64,000 bases of DNA. Source: Paeniglutamicibacter psychrophenolicus (GTDB lineage: Bacteria; Actinomycetota; Actinomycetes; Actinomycetales; Micrococcaceae). The DNA is taken from assembly GCF_017876575.1 (NCBI RefSeq), contig NZ_JAGIOE010000001.1, positions 2,914,001 through 2,978,000 on the forward strand, given 5' to 3'. The notes under the pieces were generated by a model. That model did not search any database. It was not told the origin of the DNA and saw nothing but the letters and a program-made list of their open reading frames with translations. Shown piece after piece: positions 43,104 to 52,145 of this stretch (the first letter of the stretch is position 1; the number at the start of each line of letters is the position of its first letter). The translations under genes were made by a program, and so were the position numbers.

Positions 43104-44372
43104 ATGAAGAGCATGTCCTCACCTCGGCGAACGTCGGCCATTCCGCTCATCGCGTTGGTGGTCATCTCCTCGCTTGCCATCATCGGCGACGAGGCCGCGT
43201 CCATGTCCATGGTGCTGACCGCAGTGGACCAGGGGCAGCCCTGGATGGTCACCTGGTTCTCCCTGTCCCTGGCCATCCCCGCGATGGTCCTGGCTCCCCT
43301 TGGCGGGGCAATCGTGGACCGCTACGACCCCCGCAGGATTTGGGTGGCATATCTGGCACTCCAGAGCCTCTGCCTCGGAGCCGCCTCGCTGCAGGACGAT
43401 TTCTGGGCTCGTCTCTCGCTGCTGGCGGCCTCGAATGTCATCAACATCCTCTCCGGCAGCGCCGCGTTCGCCTTGCTGCCCGCATTGATTGGTCCCGTCC
43501 GCATCGAGCGGGCGAATTCCCTGATGGCCATCGGATCGTCCTTGGCCTACATGCTCGGGCCGGCCCTCTCGGCCTGGCTGTTCGACATCGTTGGTGCTTC
43601 CCTGATGCTCGGAGCCAATGCCGGGACCACCGCGATACTCGCCGCCACTGCCTTGGCCCTTGTGCTTCGAGTCGAACGACCGGAAACCACCGATGCCACC
43701 TCCAGGAGCCTGTGGGGTGGCGTGCGCAGCGGCTGGCAGGCGATCCGTTCGGCTCCGGTCGTTGCCGCCACGATGCCATTGCTGATTCTCATCATGGTTG
43801 GCACCTCCATCGAGGCCGTGGCAGGTATGTTCTGGCTCCGGCAGATCTCGGGCACCGACACACTCTATGGCCTGGTCCTGTCCTGCTGGGCGATCGGCTC
43901 GATCATCGGCGCCTACCTCGCCGGCACCAAACGCTTGTCACCTCGAACCATGCTCCTGATCGTGGGTGGCGGGCTGTGCATGGCATTGGCAATACTGGCC
44001 GAAGGCCTGGTGCCGATTGCCATCATCATCGGCGGGGCCTTTGTCATTGGCGGGCTGGGAAACGGCACGCACAACGTCGGCGTCCGAAACCTCATCTTCC
44101 AGCAGATCCCCCAGGCGCATATCGGCAGTGCCTGGGCCTACTACCGGATGCTTGCGAGCACATCGGTGGCGATCGGATACGTCGTTGGCACCCCGCGGAC
44201 GCCGAACGATGCCCAGGGAATGGTGATCGTCGCCGGCATCTGCGCACTGGTCGGCGTCCTGATGGCCATCGTCGCCCTGCGACTGCCCAAACCCCGCGCA
44301 ATATCCTCCAAGGCGCGGGATTCTCCAGAGCCAGCCACGGGGGACGACACCATGGCGACAAGGACACGTTAA
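43104..44372 (+). CDS. MFS transporter
   Basis: 422 residues with about twelve hydrophobic segments and the loop 2-3 motif region (GGAIVDRYDPRRIWVAY). It resembles the MFS-3/enterobactin-exporter-like group of multidrug or siderophore exporters. The substrate cannot be told. An alternative ATG at 43113 would shorten it by three residues. It converges with the VOC gene at 44394. Confidence 0.88.
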   Translation: MKSMSSPRRTSAIPLIALVVISSLAIIGDEAASMSMVLTAVDQGQPWMVTWFSLSLAIPAMVLAPLGGAIVDRYDPRRIWVAYLALQSLCLGAASLQDDFWARLSLLAASNVINILSGSAAFALLPALIGPVRIERANSLMAIGSSLAYMLGPALSAWLFDIVGASLMLGANAGTTAILAATALALVLRVERPETTDATSRSLWGGVRSGWQAIRSAPVVAATMPLLILIMVGTSIEAVAGMFWLRQISGTDTLYGLVLSCWAIGSIIGAYLAGTKRLSPRTMLLIVGGGLCMALAILAEGLVPIAIIIGGAFVIGGLGNGTHNVGVRNLIFQQIPQAHIGSAWAYYRMLASTSVAIGYVVGTPRTPNDAQGMVIVAGICALVGVLMAIVALRLPKPRAISSKARDSPEPATGDDTMATRTR

Positions 44373-44393
44373 GGTGGCACCCGCGGGCCGGCG

Positions 44394-44831
44394 TCAGTGG
44401 ATCCTTTCGGTCAGGGACACAATGATCCCCTCGGGTCCCCGCACGTACGCCATGCGCCAGTAATCCTCGTACTCGCCGACGCCGCCGACCAGTCCGTATC
44501 CCTGCGCTGCCAGCCGATCGACAAGCACCAGAAGTTCATCGACCTCGAAGCACACATTGCGCAGCCCCAACTCGTTGGCCATCGCGGTCGGGGACCCCGG
44601 CACGTGGTCGGGCCGGACAAAGCGCGCCAATTCCAGCCGAGCGCCGTCCGGCGACTGCAACATGACAATTTCCGTGCGGGAGTCGGGAATGCCGCATACC
44701 GTGTCGAGGAACTCGCCCTCGACGAACGTGCGGCCCTCGACCTCGAGACCGAGGTCGACGAAGAACTTCGTCGCAGTGTCGAGATCGGCGACGGTGATGC
44801 CGACGTGGTCGAAACGTTGTATCCGTGCCAT
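44394..44831 (-). CDS. VOC family (glyoxalase-like) protein
   Basis: 145 residues. The VOC fold is clear: QRFDHVGITVADLDTATKFF, LELARFVRP and RMAYVRGPEGIIVSLTERI, with metal-ligand candidates His in DHVGI and Glu in LELARF and near the C terminus. Substrate unknown. Confidence 0.9.
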   Translation of the reverse strand: MARIQRFDHVGITVADLDTATKFFVDLGLEVEGRTFVEGEFLDTVCGIPDSRTEIVMLQSPDGARLELARFVRPDHVPGSPTAMANELGLRNVCFEVDELLVLVDRLAAQGYGLVGGVGEYEDYWRMAYVRGPEGIIVSLTERIH

Positions 44832-45024
44832 TGGATGAAACCTCCGGTGTTCGTCGCCTCGAAGCTTTTAGGGTCATCATGCTACGCATCGGCGCGGACC
44901 CCCGTCCACGGTTGCGGCGGCATTGGTTTGCGCATCCGGAGCGCGCGCGGGCGCTGTGTCGTGGACGGCTGCGCAGACCACGCCCTCGGGCGAAGAGGTC
45001 TCCGCCTCCCCACCCGCCATGGTC

Positions 45025-45458
45025 GGCAGTTGATGGCCATCGCCCGGCGTCGGTGAATTGCGTTGCCCGGTCGTAGGGGTTGACCTCGAACAGGGTGCGG
45101 GACCTCCAGCCTCGCGCGCTACCGGGCTCCGGAACCCCGGCCTGGACTGCGGGTCCCCGGAGCGCAAGGCGTTCCTGACAGAGGCCGCAGGGGGCAAGGT
45201 GGCAATGCCGCCGCGACCGGGTTCCGTGCTGACGCACACCGATGCCGTCACTTATCGGTCCAGTTTTCAGGCCCGGCAGATGGCAGCGGTTCCTGCGCAC
45301 AGGTTCGCCGCCGCATTGAAGTCGTCGAGACCGACACTGGAAAGTATCCGGCCATCCTCGAGATACGGCGCCGTTGCCACCGCTTGGCTTGCCTCGGGTC
45401 AGCGACGGTCCAGGTGATCGATGGCGGCGTCGACAAGCTGCTGGTCCAGGTTCATCAT
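45025..45458 (-). pseudogene. Decayed cytidine deaminase
   Basis: Read across frames, the sequence gives a cytidine-deaminase-like chain: MNLDQQLVDAAIDHLDRR, then APYLEDGRILSSVGLDDFN and AAANLCAGTAAICRA ending in an in-frame stop near 45267, then VTASVCVSTEPGRGG, and after another frame change HLAPCGLCQERLALRG and LFEVNPYDRATQF. PCGxCQ is the zinc site of the family. An in-frame stop and at least two frameshifts show that it is dead. It sits upstream of the intact VOC gene. Confidence 0.72.
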
Positions 45459-45653
45459 GGCAGTTCTGCACGGATCACCGGATTCAGGCGTTGGCATTCG
45501 AAGCCGCGAGGCCAACGGCGCCGGGCGCACCGGGCGCCCTCGCGATTGGTGGCCGCTGGGATCCGGTCGGTGCTCGCCCCCCTCAGGGGGCTCCGGGGGG
45601 ATCCGCACAATTGTTCGTGTGGTTCTGCTGTTGATCACTGGCCCCGACAGGCC

Positions 45654-45683
45654 TACACTCTAAAATTACCGCTGGTATTTTTA
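45654..45683 (+). promoter_or_regulatory. Promoter-like TACACT with adjoining AT-rich palindrome
   Basis: TACACT at 45654-45659 is followed at once by a 23-base inverted repeat (45661-45683, arms TAAAATTACC and GGTATTTTTA, one mismatch). This is the pattern of a repressor operator over a transcription start. No intact gene starts nearby on the plus strand. Confidence 0.5.
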
Positions 45684-46143
45684 GTGATTGCGTCCTCGGT
45701 CCCGCCGTGTCGACGCTGACCGGAGAAGGGAAAGCCCATGTTCCGTCCACTGAGCGCTTGCGCACCCTTCGCGGCAGAGCCACCTTCCGAACCGTGGGGC
45801 GTTCGGGCCTTGAGCATGACTTCAACACGCAACGTTGCCGCCAAGCCCGGACGCTCACCACCATGGGCGGGCCAAAACCTGTTCATGGTGCCGTCGGGCA
45901 GCCAAGCTCGAAATAGCGGGCAACGGCACCGCCCATGGCGCCGCCCGCCCTGCTGCCACCGCCCCGCGGCAGCGAGGCCCCGAAGGTGCCCCGGCCTCGG
46001 GAACCCGGGTGCCAGCTCAATCAAGGCGGGCAACGGCCCCCTGAACGCCCGGGGCACCTTCTCCCGGATTCGAAGAACCATCCATCACACGAAGCAGGCC
46101 CGGGCATGGGCTTGCATTCCAAACCTTCAAGGAAGTGGTCTTC
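45684..46143. other. Gene-free stretch, possibly a decayed gene
   Basis: GGAGAAGGGAAAGCCC precedes an ATG at 45738, a good ribosome binding site. The frame that follows runs for 287 codons but has an unlikely composition and overlaps the secreted-protein gene. I read it as a lost gene or chance. Confidence 0.4.
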
Positions 46144-46782
46144 ATGAAGATCAATGTCAGACCGAGTACCGGAACCCTGTGGAAGCTGCTGATCGCCTGG
46201 GTGGCATCCATCGGGCTGATCATGACTCTCGGTGTTGGTGCGGCGCGGGCCGCCACCGACATCGGAGTCGGAACTCCGCATCCCGCCACGAACGTAGCCG
46301 TCGACGCCGGGTGGCAGGAGTTCATCACGCTCGGCATCGGAATCGGCAGCGAGAAGGGCCCCTACAACTTCACGAGCACTTCTCTCGTCAAGATCACCGT
46401 GACGGATGCGTTCTGCCACGGAGACCAGTTCGGCGTATACGACAACAACGTCCTGCTCGGCGACACCAGCGAAGTTGCCCCCGACGTTGTTTGCGTGTTC
46501 AAGCTCTACATACCCGCGGTCGCCCGCGCCGACGCGGCAATCCTGGATCCCGGCTACAGCCAGGGCACGTTCTTTGTCGCACCGGGCGAGCATTCCCTTG
46601 ACTTCGTCAACCGGGTGCTGTGGAACGAGACCGCGGCCGGAACCGGCGCCTACTTCCGCCTGGACAGCGTTCAGCTGACCAAGAGCGACTGCCTGGACGG
46701 CGGGTGGCAGGACTTCGGCTCCGTGTTCAAGAACCAAGGCAGCTGCGTCAGCCTGGCGCAGCAACCGGTCGCAGGAAGCTGA
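46144..46782 (+). CDS. Secreted protein, uncharacterised
   Basis: 212 residues. The Sec signal peptide has a basic start (MKINVRPSTGTLWK), a hydrophobic core and a cleavage site near AARAA. The mature protein has a beta-rich region (YNFTSTSLVKITVTDAFCHG, QFGVYDNNVLLGD, VFKLYIP) and ends with the motif DCLDGGWQDFGSVFKNQGSC, which recurs at the C terminus of many secreted bacterial proteins of unknown function. ATG 46144 has GGAAGTGG upstream. Confidence 0.82.
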   Translation: MKINVRPSTGTLWKLLIAWVASIGLIMTLGVGAARAATDIGVGTPHPATNVAVDAGWQEFITLGIGIGSEKGPYNFTSTSLVKITVTDAFCHGDQFGVYDNNVLLGDTSEVAPDVVCVFKLYIPAVARADAAILDPGYSQGTFFVAPGEHSLDFVNRVLWNETAAGTGAYFRLDSVQLTKSDCLDGGWQDFGSVFKNQGSCVSLAQQPVAGS

Positions 46783-47272
46783 TGGGAGGACGTCGCGCAC
46801 CGGGTCCGGCTCGTGACATCGGCCATCACGATGAAGTTGGCTTCGGAGCCAGAACCGGTCGCAACGGTTGAAGCATCGGGGAGGTTGCCACCAGCTTGGT
46901 CCCGCCGCCGTGCACTGCATGCATGCAGTGCACGGCGGCCCGGCCGCTGCGAAGTCTGCCTCGCAAGCATGGGAAAAACACCATCCCTTCCGCGCATCCG
47001 GAACAAGTCGGCCTTAGCCCGGTGCGTGGCATGGCGGCCCACACGCTGTGGCCTGCAATGACCAGCCACACGTCCAAGGTTTTCCACACGCTCGCAGCTC
47101 GCCGCCGAGCCAGGGGCTTCATGGCCCTCGGTGCACGCAAAGCACCGAACCCCTTGGACTTCGCGCCGATATCAATCCGCGATCGACCGGAACATGGACA
47201 ACGGCTCCACGATCGACAGCCGACATGCCGCGGGTCCCTCCCGGGTCGCCCGGGTTCCAGCCGCTGGCCGCA
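46783..47272. other. Gene-free stretch between convergent genes
   Basis: 490 bases. The only notable structure is the 36-base palindrome at 46904-46939. No supported gene. Confidence 0.5.
46904..46939. repeat. Perfect 36-base palindrome
   Basis: The sequence starting GCCGCCGTGCACTGCATG reads the same on both strands over all 36 bases, with no spacer. It lies between a plus-strand gene ending at 46782 and a minus-strand gene ending at 47273. It may be a bidirectional terminator or a binding site. Confidence 0.85.
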
Positions 47273-47797
47273 TTACCGCGAGCCGCCCGGCATTGATGCC
47301 GCAGCGCCCTGCACCAGGAATCCTTTCGCCCGGCGTCGCACCACGATGATGGCAGCAAGCCGATTGACGCCGAAGGACAACAGGACCAGGCCGGTGGCGT
47401 CGGCAAGATTTGCACCAAGCACGCTCGCCAGGGCGAAGTTGCCCACGCGGATCGCGACGAACACGGCCCACAGAACGAGCCCGATGCCCGTCAGGCGGTA
47501 CTGCAGCAGCCCCGCGACCGTGCGGAATCGGGTGACGTGGCCCATGGCGGTTCCGGTGACGGCGACAAGCCCCAGCTCGGCGACTACCAGCCAGTCCCCC
47601 GCGACCCATTGGAACCCGCCCCACAGTTCGATCGCCAGGTAGGCGAGCCCGGCGGCAACCACCACGACCGGCATGCGCAGCATCCGCTTGAGCTCCCCGG
47701 AACGCCAGATGAATTGCCTGGCGATCAGCCACGCGATTCCCGCCGCAATGATCACGTTGTCCGCAACCTGGTTGATTGCGCCCCAGTTCCAGTTCAT
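47273..47797 (-). CDS. Membrane protein controlled by the adjacent MarR gene (putative)
   Basis: 174 residues with four or five membrane segments (VADNVIIAAGIAWLIARQFI, MPVVVVAAGLAYLAIELWGG, WLVVAELGLVAVTGTAMG, GIGLVLWAVFVAIRVGNFAL). It resembles DUF1453-like integral membrane proteins, but the family is uncertain. ATG 47797 has GGTGGA 3 bases upstream. It is divergent from the MarR gene, with shared operator sites between them. Confidence 0.8.
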   Translation of the reverse strand: MNWNWGAINQVADNVIIAAGIAWLIARQFIWRSGELKRMLRMPVVVVAAGLAYLAIELWGGFQWVAGDWLVVAELGLVAVTGTAMGHVTRFRTVAGLLQYRLTGIGLVLWAVFVAIRVGNFALASVLGANLADATGLVLLSFGVNRLAAIIVVRRRAKGFLVQGAAASMPGGSR

Positions 47798-47811
47798 GTC
47801 CACCAAACTCC

Positions 47812-47849
47812 ATCACTTGTGATGTTTTTTAAAACGTATCACAAGTGAT
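47812..47849. promoter_or_regulatory. Two MarR-type operator palindromes
   Basis: ATCACTTGTGAT at 47812-47823 and ATCACAAGTGAT at 47838-47849 are complementary to each other and each nearly palindromic. Their centres are 26 bases apart. They lie between the membrane-protein gene and the marR gene, so one repressor could control both. Confidence 0.7.
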
Positions 47850-47860
47850 TGAATGTGTAT

Positions 47861-48301
47861 ATGCGAGCAGCAGACCTACATCGATTGGCCCGGGCGGTGC
47901 GAGAAATCGCCCTGCTTTCCACAGAGAACACCGGCGAGGACCGGGTCAATGCCGGTGAGCTGGCAGTCCTCGAGGACATCGCGCGGAACCCGGGGGCCAC
48001 CATTGGCGAGATCACCGGCCGGACCGGCCTTGCCCAGAGCCTTGTCTCACGGATCACGCACGCGATGGCAGAAGCCGGCGTCGTCGTCACCGCGGTGGAC
48101 GACCTGGACCGACGCAAGATCCGTGTCGACCTCGACCCAGCGGCCCGCTCGCAGATCATCGAACGGGCCGGCAACGCCATCACCCCCGCCCTCCGGGCGC
48201 AGACCCCCTCGCTCACACCGGCCGAGCGGAGCACGCTCGAGCACCACCTGGAGGAGGCCGAGCGCCTGCTGCGCGTCAACGCCGAACGATCGAATCCATA
48301 G
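47861..48301 (+). CDS. MarR family transcriptional regulator
   Basis: 146 residues. The winged helix is ELAVLEDIARNPGATIGEITGRTGLAQSLVSRITHAM followed by the wing VDDLDRRKIRVDL. Dimerisation helices flank it. It should repress its own gene and the divergent membrane-protein gene through the ATCAC-GTGAT palindromes. ATG 47861 is used; TTG 47849 and GTG 47855 are in-frame alternatives. It ends 15 bases before the convergent MFS gene. Confidence 0.85.
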   Translation: MRAADLHRLARAVREIALLSTENTGEDRVNAGELAVLEDIARNPGATIGEITGRTGLAQSLVSRITHAMAEAGVVVTAVDDLDRRKIRVDLDPAARSQIIERAGNAITPALRAQTPSLTPAERSTLEHHLEEAERLLRVNAERSNP

Positions 48302-48316
48302 GGGCAGGCGGTCCAC

Positions 48317-50182
48317 TCAGCGTCCGGACCCGCCGGGGCCCCGGCGCCTGAGGGCGTTGGGTGCGATCCCCGGGTTTGGTTCCTGCGCCCCGGTCGCCGG
48401 CGTCGCGTCCGCCCCGGCCTGGGGCAGGGCGGACGGGCCGTCATCACCGGCGGCTCCCTGACCGGGAACATCGGCGTGGGCGTACTTGCCCCCGCGCAAC
48501 GCCGAGGCCACGGCCGCCACCAGGCAGGCAACGATGGCAAACCCGAACGCCACAGCCAGCCCGTCCGAGAATGGCCCGGAAATCAGTGTCGGGAAGAATC
48601 CCCGGCCCGTCAGATAGGCCGAGTCCGCCGGCGGGAGCTGCGCCAGCGCGGATGGCCCCAAGAGCGATTGGACCGGGTTGTATCCCAGCAGGGAGGCGAA
48701 CAGCACGGAGACCGGCGGCAGGCCGGCAACCCGGTTCGCATCGACAATGCCGACCCCGTGGGCGGTCAGCCCCGCGGCCAGGGTGCTCGGCAGGGCGCGC
48801 GCCAGGCCGGTGATCATCAACGAGAAGAAGATCCCGATGGACAGCACCATGGCCGAGTTCTGGAAGGTGGTGCTCATGCCCGCACCGACGCCGCGGCGGT
48901 TGGCGGGCAGGCTGTTCATGATTCCCGCGCGGTTCGGGGCGGCGAACAATCCCATGCCGATGCCGTTGAGCAGCAACGCCAGGGCAAAGGTCCAGTAACT
49001 GAAGTTCACCGGCAGCACCAACAGCCAACCGAAGCTCACCGCGGCCACCACCATTCCCCCGGTGGCCAGCAGCCTGGCCCCGCGCTTGTCCGAGATCGCC
49101 CCGGAGACCGGACCGGCCACCAGGAAGCCCGCGGTCAGCGGCAGCATGTAGATCCCTGCCCAGAGCGGGGTCTCGGCGAACCCGTAGCCGTGGCGCGGCA
49201 GCCAGATGCCCTGGAGCCAGATGATCAGGATGAACATCAATCCACCCCGCCCGATGGCGGAGAGCAGGCTCGCCAGGTTCCCGGCGGTGAACGCCCGGAT
49301 CCGGAACAACGAGAGTTCAAACATGGGCTCGGCGACACGGTGTTCCACGAAGATGAACACCACAAGCATCAACGTGCCGCCGACCAGCGCCCCCAGCACC
49401 CACGGGTTCTCCCAGCCCATGGTGTGCCCGGCATAGGGCTGGATTCCGCAGGTGATCCCGACCAGCACGGCGATCAGCCCCGCCGCGAAGCTGACGTTCC
49501 CCCACCAGTCGAGCCGGGCAGGTTCGCGGATTCCGTTGTCATGCAGCTTCAGGTAGGCCCAGACCGTTCCGAAGATGCCCACCGGAACCGACACCAGGAA
49601 CACCAGGCGCCAATCGATCGGGCCCAGCAAACCGCCGATGACCAGCCCCAGGAACGAACCGGCGATGCCCGCGACCTGGTTCAACCCCAGGGCAAGGCCC
49701 CGCTGGTCCACGGGGAAGGCGTCGGTGATGATGGCGTTCGAGTTGGCGAAGAGCAGCGCCCCGCCCACGCCCTGCAGGATCCTCATGATGATCAACCAGT
49801 ACACGGCCGCAACGCCGTGCATCCAGGTCACCGCGAGCAGGATGGAGAACACCGTGAAGATGGCAAATCCCGCGTTGTACATCCGGACCCGGCCGTACAT
49901 GTCCCCCAGCCGGCCAAAGCTGACCACCAGCACCGCGGTGACCACCATGTACCCCATGATCAGCCACAACAGCAGGCTCGTGTTCCCCGGCTGGAGCGGA
50001 TCGATGCCGACCCCGCGGAAGATGTCGGGCAGCGCGATCAGCAGGATCGACGCGTTGATCGAGGCCATGAGCACGCCCAAGGTGGTGTTCGACAGGACGA
50101 TCCACTTGTAGCGTGGATTCTCGACGTTCTGGGTACGCCGGTTCGATGTGCGCTCGCCCGCTCGAACCTTGTCCTGAAACAC
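48317..50182 (-). CDS. MFS drug:H+ antiporter, DHA2 (EmrB/QacA) family
   Basis: 621 residues with 13-14 predicted membrane segments. The N-terminal half shows the MFS A motif (GRLGDMYGRVRMYN) and motif C region (GLNQVAGIAGSFLGLVIGGLLGP). The C-terminal tail is Gly/Pro-rich and cytosolic. EmrB/QacA proteins export drugs or cations. The start is GTG 50182 with a weak ribosome binding site. It is possibly a target of the MarR protein, but the operator lies on the far side of the marR gene. Confidence 0.9.
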   Translation of the reverse strand: MFQDKVRAGERTSNRRTQNVENPRYKWIVLSNTTLGVLMASINASILLIALPDIFRGVGIDPLQPGNTSLLLWLIMGYMVVTAVLVVSFGRLGDMYGRVRMYNAGFAIFTVFSILLAVTWMHGVAAVYWLIIMRILQGVGGALLFANSNAIITDAFPVDQRGLALGLNQVAGIAGSFLGLVIGGLLGPIDWRLVFLVSVPVGIFGTVWAYLKLHDNGIREPARLDWWGNVSFAAGLIAVLVGITCGIQPYAGHTMGWENPWVLGALVGGTLMLVVFIFVEHRVAEPMFELSLFRIRAFTAGNLASLLSAIGRGGLMFILIIWLQGIWLPRHGYGFAETPLWAGIYMLPLTAGFLVAGPVSGAISDKRGARLLATGGMVVAAVSFGWLLVLPVNFSYWTFALALLLNGIGMGLFAAPNRAGIMNSLPANRRGVGAGMSTTFQNSAMVLSIGIFFSLMITGLARALPSTLAAGLTAHGVGIVDANRVAGLPPVSVLFASLLGYNPVQSLLGPSALAQLPPADSAYLTGRGFFPTLISGPFSDGLAVAFGFAIVACLVAAVASALRGGKYAHADVPGQGAAGDDGPSALPQAGADATPATGAQEPNPGIAPNALRRRGPGGSGR

Positions 50183-50348
50183 TCTTGACGGCCCCTCTTC
50201 CAGATGACGGGGCAGGGGCGTTCACGCGCCACTGTCACCATCCAACGTTAGTCCCGCCATCTGGCGATGAACCCAAGAATCACCTGTGCGATCCGCAACC
50301 GCTGCCCGGCCCGTGGGAGCGGGCATCCGCGGACCGGCGTCCCGGTCC

Positions 50349-50879
50349 TCACCGGTGCACGCGGTACCGCAGGTCAACGACGTCCGGACCGGAGGACAGG
50401 CCGATGCGCTCGAGCCGGTGCAATGTTCCGCCCCGGTGTTCAAACATGCGCACGCCATCGCCCAGCAGCACCGGCAACACGTGAACCAGGAGCTCGTCAA
50501 TGAGGTCCATGTCCATGCACCGTGCGGCGGTCTTTGCGCCGAACACCACGACGTCCTTCTCCCCCGCCGCGGAGGATGCCAGTTCGAGGGCTGCGGCAAG
50601 CCCTTCCCGGACAAAGGTGAACCCGGGTGCTGCCGATTGCGGGTCTTCCCGGGTCGGGACGAACATCGGACCGCTGAAGGCACCACCATATGGCCGCCCG
50701 GCATCCGTCCGCGCCAGAGAATACGTGCGGCCTCCGATGACCAACGCACCGATGCGCTGCACGATGTCAGGTGCGGACGCCTCGGGCAGGGCATACCCGG
50801 CCATCCATCCCATGTCATCGCCGACCCCGGCAATGAATCCATCAAGGGACATCGAAACGTGCCACAGCACCTTGGCCAT
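50349..50879 (-). CDS. Dihydrofolate reductase family protein (RibD C-terminal domain)
   Basis: 176 residues with the family start VLWHVSMSLDGFIAG, GALVIGGRTYSLA, the NADPH-binding region KDVVVFGAKTAARCMDMDLI and HVLPVLLGDGVRMF. ATG 50879 with GGGAG just upstream. Substrate unknown. Confidence 0.87.
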   Translation of the reverse strand: MAKVLWHVSMSLDGFIAGVGDDMGWMAGYALPEASAPDIVQRIGALVIGGRTYSLARTDAGRPYGGAFSGPMFVPTREDPQSAAPGFTFVREGLAAALELASSAAGEKDVVVFGAKTAARCMDMDLIDELLVHVLPVLLGDGVRMFEHRGGTLHRLERIGLSSGPDVVDLRYRVHR

Positions 50880-51100
50880 TGCTCCCGCTTCCTTTCCTGC
50901 CCTGCCAAATTTTTCCCGGACCGGCAGATCCCTCTCCGGATACCCGCAAAGTAGCCCTTCGGTCGCCCCCGGGCAAGACCCCGGGTCCGGCGTCGGCATC
51001 CGCTGCACCTTGCCATGTCCGCCGCCGTCATCCAAGGTGGGGCATGGGGACAAAGCGGCAGCAGGGAACGGCTCCCTGTCCATGAAAGGGAACAGGAATC

Positions 51101-51979
51101 ATGTGTCGACTCTTTGGATTGCATGCCGGGCTGGACCGGGCCAAGGCCACCTTTTGGCTGCTCCAGGCACCCAACAGCCTGTCCCTGCAAAGCCATTACG
51201 AACCGGACGGCACCGGCATCGGCACCTTCGACGCCCGGGCGAGGGCCATGGTCAGCAAGCAGCCGCTCACGGCCTGGCAGGACCGGGAATTCGCGGCCGA
51301 GGCCCGGCACCTGGAAAGCACGACGTTCCTGGCACATGTGCGCTACGCCAGCACCGGCGGACACACCCGGGTGAACACCCACCCGTTCGAACAGGACAAC
51401 CGGCTCTTCGCCCACAACGGCGTGCTGGGAGGCTTGGCCATGCTCGAGGCGCGACTCGAAACGGTCGGGACCCGGGAACTGGTCCGGGGGCAAACCGACA
51501 GCGAACGGATGTTCGCATTGGTCACCGCGGAAATCAGGCTTGCTGACGGGGACGTCGCTGCCGGCATCACCGCTGCCGTGAACTGGATTGCGCAGAACCT
51601 GCCCGTCTACAGCTTGAACTTCATCCTCACCACCGCCACGGACCTGTGGGCCCTGCGCTATCCCGAGACCCACGAGCTCTACATCCTGGACAGGCCGCCC
51701 GGTCCCGTGACCGGCGCCGAACCACTGGTCGCCCACAGCCACAGGATCCGAGCCCACAGCCACGAACTGGCCACGCGGCGCGTCGTGATCGTGGCCACCG
51801 AAAAGATGACGGCCCATCCGGATTGGCGGCTCCTGGAACCGGGCGAATTGCTTCACGTCAACCAAGACCTGGCGATTGGCTCGCACCTTTCGTTCGGGCA
51901 GCCTCCACGCCGGATGATCAAGCTTGAACAGCTCGGCGCCGCGGCGGCCGCATCACAACATCCCCAGGTGCCCGCATGA
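51101..51979 (+). CDS. Class II glutamine amidotransferase
   Basis: 292 residues. Cys2 directly after the start Met (MCRLFGLHAG) is the N-terminal nucleophile of class II (Ntn) glutaminases, and HVRYASTGG and NTHPFEQDNRLFAHNGVLGG are the substrate-binding segments. The protein has only a glutaminase-like domain and no second synthetase domain, similar to EgtC or YafJ-type proteins. It releases ammonia from a gamma-glutamyl amide; the partner is unknown. A GGGAACAGGAATC region precedes ATG 51101. Confidence 0.88.
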   Translation: MCRLFGLHAGLDRAKATFWLLQAPNSLSLQSHYEPDGTGIGTFDARARAMVSKQPLTAWQDREFAAEARHLESTTFLAHVRYASTGGHTRVNTHPFEQDNRLFAHNGVLGGLAMLEARLETVGTRELVRGQTDSERMFALVTAEIRLADGDVAAGITAAVNWIAQNLPVYSLNFILTTATDLWALRYPETHELYILDRPPGPVTGAEPLVAHSHRIRAHSHELATRRVVIVATEKMTAHPDWRLLEPGELLHVNQDLAIGSHLSFGQPPRRMIKLEQLGAAAAASQHPQVPA

Positions 51980-52145
51980 GCCGCATGCCGGAAGCCGGAG
52001 ACGCTGTGTCGCGGGACGTGCCTTGGGTCGTGCACGAAGGACCGTTGCCGGCAATCCCCCGCGACGGGTTCCCATGCGGCCTGCCAAGTGGAAGCCTTGT
52101 GGATATCAGATGCGCGTTCGGCATCATCCAAGGAGGCCCTTCCCC

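Noticed and set aside
42644-44425. Long frame overlapping the MFS gene on the same strand
   Set aside because: Arg/His-rich out-of-frame reading of the MFS gene; the 422-residue frame has the membrane segments.
44536-45471. 311-codon minus-strand frame
   Set aside because: It contains only one frame's part of the cytidine deaminase pseudogene and then runs out of frame into the VOC gene.
45738-46601. 287-codon frame with a good ribosome binding site
   Set aside because: It overlaps the signal-peptide gene at 46144 in another frame and its product is Arg/Pro/Gly-rich with no motif; noted only as a possible decayed gene.
48476-50188. Long plus-strand open frame opposite the DHA2 transporter
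   Set aside because: It is the antisense shadow of the membrane-protein gene; the product is a low-complexity His/Gln/Arg/Pro-rich string without motifs.
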